The notes under the pieces were generated by a model. That model was not told the origin of the DNA and searched no databases. It saw only the letters and a program-made list of their open reading frames with translations. Source: CAKSST01 sp045535505 (GTDB taxonomy: Bacteria > Bacillota > Clostridia > Oscillospirales > Acutalibacteraceae). Taken from it: DNA of 11,452 nucleotides. Positions 7,854 through 11,452 of this stretch are shown one piece after another. Each line of letters opens with the position of its first letter. Within the stretch, counting starts at the first letter, position 1. The DNA lies in assembly GCA_045535505.1 (NCBI GenBank), contig JAZSLU010000049.1:1-11452 (forward strand), written 5' to 3'. Both the position numbers and the translations under genes were made by a program.

Positions 7854-7881
7854 AAGCGGTGAGTAAAACTCACCGCTTTTT
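7854..7881 (+). terminator. Intrinsic terminator after ugd
   Basis: A perfect 11-bp stem (7854-7864 with 7868-7878) and a three-base AAA loop are followed by TTTTT (7877-7881), three bases after the ugd stop codon. On the other strand the stem is followed by TTGTTTT, so it may also stop leftward transcripts from the flavin reductase gene. Confidence 0.88.
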
Positions 7882-7961
7882 AAATGCAGAATGCAAAATG
7901 TAAAATATAAAATTAATGTGCGGCTATGCCGCGAAACCCCTTAATTTTGCATTTATTTTAC
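7882..7961. repeat. Imperfect palindromic repeat between ugd and the flavin reductase gene
   Basis: Nested inverted repeats share a centre. The core is GCGGC (7920-7924) against GCCGC (7928-7932). Then come AAAATTAA (7909-7916) against TTAATTTT (7941-7948), and outermost GTAAAAT (7900-7906) against ATTTTAC (7955-7961). The left flank has tandem-like ATGCAGAATGCAAAATG and the right flank its partial complement TTTGCATTT. The stop codon of the flavin reductase gene lies inside the right arm. The architecture resembles small dispersed palindromic (MITE/REP-like) elements, but a second copy is not present in this window, so dispersal is unproven. Confidence 0.5.
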
Positions 7962-8450
7962 CAAAATTTTTTCAATCTTACCTACAATAAGATAATGATA
8001 ATCCTTGTTCGGATACCATTTTTCATCGGGTGTTTTGTCGCAAAAACATTCGGCTTTCATTTGCTGACAGTATTGCTTTTTGCAAACAAAAACAAGTCTT
8101 GCCTGTTCAAAATAAATGCTGTCGTTATCGAAAACAGGGGTAAGATTGCATTCCTTAACCTTGTCGCAATCACGGCCGCTTTTTGAGCCGCAAATTTTAT
8201 GAATTTCTTTTTTATCTCCATAAAACGATATTGTGAAAGTGTCACTGTCTTCAACAAACTGCATTGTATAACGCTGTGGGCGTATAACAATGGCAATGCT
8301 GTCCTCGCCCCACATTTTTCCTGCAAAGCCCCAACCGGCAGTCATAGTGTTAAAATTTTCTTTGTTGCCTGCGGTTATTAAAAACCATTCGTCGCCGAAA
8401 CTTTTAAAAAAGTTTTCATTTAACTCGGTTGTAGTAATTTCTTTAAACAA
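7953..8450 (-). CDS. Flavin reductase-like domain protein (FMN-binding split barrel)
   Basis: Predicted 165-aa cytosolic flavoprotein of the flavin reductase-like/FMN-binding split-barrel superfamily, in the subtype common in anaerobic Clostridia. Recognisable stretches are FNTMTAGWG (33-41), IRPQRYTMQFVEDSDTFTIS (56-75; probable flavin-phosphate contacts), ICGSKSGRDCDK (86-97), ECNLTPVFD (100-108) and DEKWYPNKDYHYLIVG (142-157). These proteins bind FMN and pass electrons from NAD(P)H or a partner; the physiological acceptor is unknown. It has seven cysteines, including CDK and CFC patterns, but no iron-sulfur motif I would claim. The frame is open to a GTG at 8459, but TTG 8450 is preferred: it lies 8 bases after GAGG and gives the family-typical opening MFKEI. 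It is a single-gene unit with its own promoter. Confidence 0.88.
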   Translation of the reverse strand: MFKEITTTELNENFFKSFGDEWFLITAGNKENFNTMTAGWGFAGKMWGEDSIAIVIRPQRYTMQFVEDSDTFTISFYGDKKEIHKICGSKSGRDCDKVKECNLTPVFDNDSIYFEQARLVFVCKKQYCQQMKAECFCDKTPDEKWYPNKDYHYLIVGKIEKILVK

Positions 8451-8488
8451 AATAAACACCTCGAAAACATTATATGCTGATAAAACTT

Positions 8489-8517
8489 ATTTTATATGCA
8501 AAATAACGGCTTGTCAA
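8489..8517 (-). promoter_or_regulatory. Promoter of the flavin reductase gene
   Basis: On the minus strand a perfect TTGACA (8517-8512), a 17-base spacer and TAAAAT (8494-8489) stand about 40 bases before the TTG start codon. Confidence 0.72.
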
Positions 8518-8552
8518 CGCAATTTGCTTTAAAAATTTTAGCACATTTTATA

Positions 8553-8581
8553 TTGTTTTTTAAAAAATTTTCTGCTATAAT
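8553..8581 (+). promoter_or_regulatory. Extended -10 promoter of the NifU-like/GGGtGRT operon
   Basis: TTGTTT (8553-8558), a 17-base spacer and TATAAT (8576-8581) form the promoter, with the extended -10 dinucleotide TG at 8573-8574. The leader to the ATG at 8656 is about 68 bases. The ribosome site AAAGGAG (8637-8643) is rather far (12 bases) from that ATG. Confidence 0.65.
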
Positions 8582-8655
8582 GTATTACAATGGCTTACTA
8601 TGTGTTGCCATAATTAGTTTTAGGGCTGATTTACTGAAAGGAGTTAACGTAAAGC

Positions 8656-9348
8656 ATGAATTATTCAAGAGAAGTTGAAAACATGTGTCCTCTCGCAAAA
8701 GGGACATATCACGGCCCCGCTCCTATTCCGGAGGAGGGCAAATGGGTACAGGTTAAAGAGGTAAAAGACATTTCGGGTCTTACACACGGTGTGGGCTGGT
8801 GTGCACCTCAGCAAGGCGCTTGCAAACTTACCCTTAACGTTAAAGAAGGTATCATTGAAGAAGCATTGGTAGAAACCTTGGGTTGCTCAGGTATGACCCA
8901 CTCTGCTGCTATGGCTTCTGAAATTTTGGTTGGCAAAACTTTGCTTGAAGCGCTCAATACCGACTTGGTTTGTGACGCTATCAATACCGCAATGCGTGAG
9001 TTGTTTTTGCAGATTGTTTACGGCCGTACACAGACTGCATTCTCAGAAGACGGTCTGCCCATCGGCGCAGGTCTTGAAGACCTTGGTAAAGGCCTTCGTT
9101 CACAGACAGGTACAACCTATGCGACAAAGGTTAAAGGTCCTCGCTATTTAGAGCTTGCTGAAGGCTACATAACCAAACTTGCTATTGATGCAGACGGCGC
9201 AATCATCGGTTACAAGTTTGTACACCTTGGCAAAATGATGGATATGATTAAAAAAGGCATGGACGCTAACGAAGCTTTGGAAAAGGCTTCAGGTCAGTAC
9301 GGTCGTGTTGATGACGCTGCAAAGCTTATCGACCCCCGCCACGAATAA
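8656..9348 (+). CDS. NifU/IscU-like scaffold-fold protein paired with GGGtGRT protein
   Basis: Predicted 230-aa cytosolic protein that looks like a diverged NifU N-terminal (Fe-S scaffold) domain. Residues 43-100 fit the pattern: GACKLTLNVKEGIIEEAL (54-71) corresponds to the scaffold's first cysteine strand (C56), and ETLGCSGMTHSAAMASEILV (73-92) to the GCxxxxASS helix start (C77). GKTLLEAL (93-100) matches the following family helix. The third scaffold cysteine has no clear counterpart; C106 is the only later cysteine. The C-terminal third (about 155-230) is an extra region not found in IscU. The ATG at 8656 is used; ATG 8683 (MCPLAKG) is a possible shorter start. It is 19 bases upstream of the GGGtGRT gene, a pairing I recall as recurrent in anaerobes. 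Codon choice by eye (many GGT, CGT, AAC, TTC) suggests strong expression. Fe-S or metal handling is inferred only. Confidence 0.78.
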   Translation: MNYSREVENMCPLAKGTYHGPAPIPEEGKWVQVKEVKDISGLTHGVGWCAPQQGACKLTLNVKEGIIEEALVETLGCSGMTHSAAMASEILVGKTLLEALNTDLVCDAINTAMRELFLQIVYGRTQTAFSEDGLPIGAGLEDLGKGLRSQTGTTYATKVKGPRYLELAEGYITKLAIDADGAIIGYKFVHLGKMMDMIKKGMDANEALEKASGQYGRVDDAAKLIDPRHE

Positions 9349-9367
9349 TTAGAAGGAGGAAATAAAA

Positions 9368-10369
9368 ATGGCTTTATTTGAAAGTTATGAAAGAAGAATT
9401 GACCAAATCAATGCTGAACTTGCCAAACACGGCATTTCCTCCATTGAAGAGGCAAAGGAAATCTGCGACAAAGCAGGTATTGACCCCTATAAACTCGTTA
9501 AAGAAATTCAGCCCATCTGCTTTGAAAACGCTTGCTGGGCATACGTTGTAGGTTGCGCTATCGCAATTAAAGACCAGGTTAAAACCGCTGCAGAGGCTGC
9601 AGAAAAAATCGGTGTAGGTTTGCAGAGCTTCTGCATCCCCGGTTCAGTTGCTGACGACCGTAAGGTTGGACTTGGCCACGGTAACCTCGGCGCAATGTTG
9701 CTCCGTGACGAAACAAAATGCTTTGCATTCCTTGCAGGTCACGAATCATTTGCGGCTGCTGAAGGCGCTATCGGCTTGGCACGCAGCGCAAACAAGGCAC
9801 GTAAAGAACCCTTGAGAGTTGTTCTTAACGGCTTGGGCAAAGACGCTGCTAAAATTATTTCACGTATAAACGGCTTCACCTATGTTCAAACACAGTTTGA
9901 CTACTATACAGGCGAAGTTAAGGTTGTTAGCGAAACCGCATTCTCAAACGGTGAGCGTGCAAAGGTTCGCTGCTACGGCGCTGACGATGTTCGTGAAGGC
10001 GTTGCAATTATGCATCTTGAGGGTGTTGACGTTTCTATCACAGGTAACTCAACCAACCCCACACGCTTCCAGCATCCTGTTGCAGGCACTTACAAGAAAG
10101 AGTGCATTGAGCAGGGCAAAAAATACTTCTCTGTTGCATCAGGCGGCGGTACAGGACGTACACTCCACCCCGATAACATGGCAGCAGGCCCCGCTTCTTA
10201 CGGTATGACCGATACAATGGGTCGTATGCACTCAGACGCTCAGTTTGCAGGTTCTTCTTCTGTTCCTGCTCACGTTGAGATGATGGGACTCATCGGTGCA
10301 GGTAACAACCCAATGGTTGGTATGACCGTTGCTTGTGCAGTTGCAGTTAACGAAGCATTGAACAAATAA
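9368..10369 (+). CDS. GGGtGRT protein (uncharacterised family)
   Basis: Predicted 333-aa cytosolic protein of the family named for its invariant motif, here SGGGTGRT (258-265). It has no signal peptide and no membrane segment. Other dense, probably conserved stretches are CFENACWAYVVGCAIAIKDQ (51-70, three cysteines at 51, 56 and 63), GHGNLGAMLLRDETKCFAFL (103-122), ITGNSTNPTRFQHPVAGTYK (224-243) and the Gly/Met-rich end (GPASYGMTDTMGRMHSD, 274-290). The Gly-rich motifs suggest nucleotide or cofactor binding, but no function is known to me. A near-perfect AGAAGGAGG (9351-9359) lies 8 bases before the ATG, and codon use appears strongly biased, so the protein is probably abundant. It forms a two-gene operon with the NifU-like gene and ends at a strong terminator. 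The nine cysteines would suit metal-cluster chemistry, but this is speculation. Confidence 0.9.
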   Translation: MALFESYERRIDQINAELAKHGISSIEEAKEICDKAGIDPYKLVKEIQPICFENACWAYVVGCAIAIKDQVKTAAEAAEKIGVGLQSFCIPGSVADDRKVGLGHGNLGAMLLRDETKCFAFLAGHESFAAAEGAIGLARSANKARKEPLRVVLNGLGKDAAKIISRINGFTYVQTQFDYYTGEVKVVSETAFSNGERAKVRCYGADDVREGVAIMHLEGVDVSITGNSTNPTRFQHPVAGTYKKECIEQGKKYFSVASGGGTGRTLHPDNMAAGPASYGMTDTMGRMHSDAQFAGSSSVPAHVEMMGLIGAGNNPMVGMTVACAVAVNEALNK

Positions 10370-10425
10370 TCTGTGATTATTTGTAATGAAATTCATATAA
10401 TAAATTAAATGCTAACGTATGAAAT

Positions 10426-10459
10426 GTGCCGCATCCTTTGGATGCGGCACGTTGTTTTT
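10426..10459 (+). terminator. Intrinsic terminator after the GGGtGRT gene
   Basis: A perfect 11-bp GC-rich stem (10426-10436 with 10440-10450) with a TTT loop is followed by GTTGTTTTT. It lies 57 bases after the stop codon and closes the NifU-like/GGGtGRT operon. The bases between stop and stem show nothing else. Confidence 0.9.
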
Positions 10460-10479
10460 AATGAATTTGCAATAAATAT

Positions 10480-10509
10480 AAAAGCAGTTGTTATTAAACA
10501 ACTGCTTTT
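10480..10509 (-). terminator. Terminator hairpin of the candidate non-coding RNA
   Basis: A perfect 13-bp inverted repeat (10480-10492 with 10497-10509) has an ATTA loop on the plus strand. Read on the minus strand the stem is followed by TATATTTATT, with its own end giving CTTTT, so it best serves a leftward transcript. It lies between the ncRNA body and the convergent GGGtGRT terminator. Confidence 0.75.
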
Positions 10510-10665
10510 GATTATCACAGATAAGCTAATTGGCAGGTTGGCAACCCTGCATCTCTTTAAGACCTACTGGTATGTAGGCGTGATAGCTGCCCGTTCTATC
10601 CTCAACTAACTTATCAAATAATAATATGCACCTTAAAAAGAATAATATTCATAATATCATTCCCT
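10480..10665 (-). ncRNA. Candidate free-standing structured non-coding RNA (~185 nt)
   Basis: No coding frame explains this 327-base gap, but a complete transcription unit is visible on the minus strand: a perfect promoter (10672-10700), a structured body and a terminator (10480-10509). Hand folding gives a 5' hairpin (10662-10653 with 10649-10640, ten pairs, one wobble). A 12-pair closing helix follows (10615-10604 with 10531-10520, two G-U pairs) and encloses three hairpins. These are GAUAG/CUAUC with a nine-base loop AACGGGCAG (10600-10582), CCUAC/GUAGG with a six-base loop (10578-10563), and a GC-rich hairpin around 10550-10533. The 5' end (AUGUAGG, from 10668) is complementary to CCUACAU in the second hairpin, hinting at a pseudoknot or alternative fold if transcription starts early enough. 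Known clostridial RNAs such as raiA or 6S are possible identities; I could not confirm any of them. Confidence 0.6.
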
Positions 10666-10671
10666 ACATTT

Positions 10672-10700
10672 ATTATAGTGATTATTTTTCTGTTTGTCAA
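10672..10700 (-). promoter_or_regulatory. Consensus promoter of the candidate ncRNA
   Basis: On the minus strand a perfect TTGACA (10700-10695), a 17-base spacer and a perfect TATAAT (10677-10672) form the best promoter in the window. The -35 box overlaps the stop codon of the PBECR3-like gene (10699-10697), so the RNA is independently transcribed although it follows that gene in the same direction. Confidence 0.82.
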
Positions 10701-11149
10701 CGTTTTTGTTGATTTTCTGTTTCGAATTTCCAAGCTCTGCCTTTTCGTATATAATCGGCTAACTGACTTTCGGTTATAGTAAATATGGTTCGAAATGATA
10801 GACGACCTTTGCTATCTATTCTAACTGCTACAAGTATATTATCTTTATATCTTTTAATAAACTGTAGGCTAGAATCTTTTGGTTTAAATCCTAAATAGTC
10901 AGGTTTATCAAGAATTTCCGGAATAATTTCACACATTTCCTCAATGGATAAATTTGAGTTGTCGTATGTATGCTTTTTAATGTGTTCAATTCTGTCCTTC
11001 CACATTATAATAGTTCTATTATCTATTTTTTCTGAAAGTTCTGGACATTTTTCCTTTAAAAAGGCTATTTTCGAATTATCTATTTTACCAACAGACGTAC
11101 AATTAGAATCTGTATTATCAAAATAATCGAGAACATTATTGTATTGCAA
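10697..11149 (-). CDS. PBECR3-like nuclease-fold protein (phage-barnase-EndoU-colicin-RelE-like)
   Basis: Predicted 150-aa cytosolic protein. The whole chain resembles the PBECR3 domain, a phage-associated barnase/EndoU/colicin E5-D/RelE-like nuclease fold. Seen in order: VGKID (20-24), a predicted beta-strand and helix with IIMWKDRIEHIKKH (47-60, two histidines in HIKKH), EEMCEIIPEILDKPDYLGF (70-88), a strand pair QFIKRYKDNILVAVRID (96-112) and FRTIFTITESQLADYIRKG (119-137). Such domains usually sit at the end of large phage or conjugative proteins; here the domain stands alone and seems complete. Whether it cuts RNA is unknown. The start is probably TTG 11149, 11 bases after AGGTAGGT; no ATG or GTG exists upstream before an in-frame stop. 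The gene is visibly more AT-rich than its neighbours, suggesting horizontal origin. No antitoxin-like gene is inside the window; one could lie beyond the right edge. Confidence 0.65.
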   Translation of the reverse strand: MQYNNVLDYFDNTDSNCTSVGKIDNSKIAFLKEKCPELSEKIDNRTIIMWKDRIEHIKKHTYDNSNLSIEEMCEIIPEILDKPDYLGFKPKDSSLQFIKRYKDNILVAVRIDSKGRLSFRTIFTITESQLADYIRKGRAWKFETENQQKR

Positions 11150-11176
11150 AGAAACTTGGCACCTACCTTTTTCTAC

Positions 11177-11205
11177 ATTTTATATCAATGTTTTGAAAAA
11201 AGCAA
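11177..11205 (-). promoter_or_regulatory. Promoter of the PBECR3-like gene
   Basis: On the minus strand TTGCTT (11205-11200), a 17-base spacer and TAAAAT (11182-11177) lie about 28 bases before the TTG start. The predicted transcript start (about 11170) leaves only a minimal leader before AGGTAGGT. Confidence 0.55.
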
Positions 11206-11209
11206 TATT

Positions 11210-11238
11210 AATTTGTAAGATAAAAGCGCTTACAAATT
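11210..11238. promoter_or_regulatory. Perfect 10-bp-arm palindrome upstream of the PBECR3-like promoter
   Basis: AATTTGTAAG (11210-11219) and its exact complement CTTACAAATT (11229-11238) are separated by nine bases. The site lies just outside the -35 box, centred near -54 relative to the inferred start, a position typical of an activator or an upstream operator. It has no U-tract and is not a terminator. The regulator is unknown. Confidence 0.6.
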
Positions 11239-11279
11239 CACTCAGATACTTTATTTTCAAATCAATTTTTCTACAACTG

Positions 11280-11308
11280 TTGCAAAAATAAACGGAATGT
11301 GGTATTAT
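11280..11308 (+). promoter_or_regulatory. Rightward promoter overlapped by a 9-9-9 palindrome (11297-11323)
   Basis: TTGCAA (11280-11285), a 17-base spacer and TATTAT (11303-11308) form the promoter. A perfect inverted repeat, ATGTGGTAT (11297-11305) and ATACCACAT (11315-11323) around nine bases, covers the -10 box and the inferred start near 11315. This placement fits a repressor operator. The promoter is divergent from that of the PBECR3-like gene. Confidence 0.6.
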
Positions 11309-11314
11309 ATGAAC

Positions 11315-11452
11315 ATACCACATCACAACTTAATTATAATAGACTATTTATCTATATTTAGGAGAACACTACCTTGGTAAAAGGTGTTCTCTCTATTCTC
11401 CTATGTGGGTAAATAGTTTCGGTGTGATGTGGTAGTCTAACCGAGGGAAACA
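11315..11452 (+). promoter_or_regulatory. Structured 5' leader of an off-window gene
   Basis: Three nested helices can form in the transcript: 11316-11327 with 11423-11434 (12 perfect pairs), 11342-11350 with 11410-11418 (nine pairs, one G-U), and 11362-11369 with 11384-11391 (eight perfect pairs). An alternative pairing joins AGGAGAA (11360-11366) to TTCTCCT (11396-11402), which would hide the AGGAG ribosome site. GAGGG (11443-11447), nine bases after the outer helix, looks like the ribosome site of a gene starting just beyond the edge. The pattern suits a riboswitch, attenuator or translation-arrest leader; the beginning of a large structured RNA is the alternative. Confidence 0.5.
11374..11412 (+). 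CDS. Possible 12-codon leader peptide
   Basis: AGGAG (11360-11364), nine bases, then TTG opens a frame reading MVKGVLSILLCG before TAA (11410-11412). The frame overlaps the 3' strand of the inner helix and ends at the first base of the middle helix's 3' strand, so a ribosome translating or stalling here would change the fold. Small size and a TTG start make chance a real possibility. Confidence 0.3.
   Translation: MVKGVLSILLCG

Noticed and set aside
8656..10369. Horizontal transfer as explanation for the different base and codon use of the NifU-like/GGGtGRT genes
   Set aside because: The bias fits codons expected of highly expressed host genes, and the promoter, ribosome sites and terminator match the rest of the window.
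10409..10609. 66-aa plus-strand frame across the GGGtGRT terminator and the ncRNA region
   Set aside because: It runs through two perfect hairpins, has no family resemblance, and the minus-strand promoter, helices and terminator explain the sequence better.
11309..11380. Short frame starting ATG right after the TATTAT -10 box (MNIPHHNLIII...)
   Set aside because: The ATG lies upstream of the inferred transcript start and has no ribosome site, so it would not be translated from this promoter.
10370..11452. CRISPR array, tRNA or rRNA in the long non-coding right end
   Set aside because: No regularly spaced repeat, no tRNA T-arm or CCA-type acceptor pattern and no recognisable rRNA sequence were found on either strand.

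Overview
The window looks like a chromosomal segment of an uncultured anaerobic Firmicute, most likely class Clostridia (Oscillospirales-like). The reasons are a moderately AT-rich composition, strong AGGAGG/AAGGGG-type ribosome sites, consensus sigma-A promoters with 17-nt spacers, and gene content: LuxS, a clostridial-type flavin reductase and a NifU-like/GGGtGRT pair. The taxon is inferred from these traits and was not tested by a search.

Layout. Bases 1-3028 are a leftward operon. In transcription order it holds a DUF5058-like membrane protein, a second six-segment membrane protein, a membrane-anchored M20 metallopeptidase, and the start of a lipoprotein that runs off the left edge. From 3141 a good promoter drives a rightward pair: a lipoprotein with a family-10-like (GHL10/DUF187) glycosidase domain, and luxS, translationally coupled to it. 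luxS converges on leftward rsmA (16S rRNA dimethyladenosine transferase) with a 13-bp overlap. From 5842 rightward come an unrecognised 247-aa protein and a UDP-glucose 6-dehydrogenase (ugd), closed by a terminator. An imperfect palindromic repeat lies between that terminator and a leftward flavin reductase-family gene. A divergent extended -10 promoter then drives a NifU-like scaffold protein and a GGGtGRT protein, whose codon use by eye suggests high expression; a strong terminator ends the pair.

The right end (10370-11452) differs: it is more AT-rich and largely non-coding. It holds (i) a probable free-standing structured non-coding RNA of about 185 nt on the minus strand, with a perfect TTGACA-17-TATAAT promoter, a multibranched fold and its own terminator; (ii) a small PBECR3-like nuclease-fold protein with a 10-bp-arm palindrome just upstream of its promoter; and (iii) a divergent rightward promoter overlapped by a 9-9-9 palindrome and followed by a nested-stem leader. 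That leader contains a possible 12-codon leader peptide and leads to a ribosome site whose gene lies outside the window.

The best candidates for something undescribed are the non-coding RNA, the operator-plus-leader module at the right edge, and the poorly understood NifU-like/GGGtGRT pair. No database search or folding program was available, so all family calls rest on recognised motifs and all structures on hand pairing.
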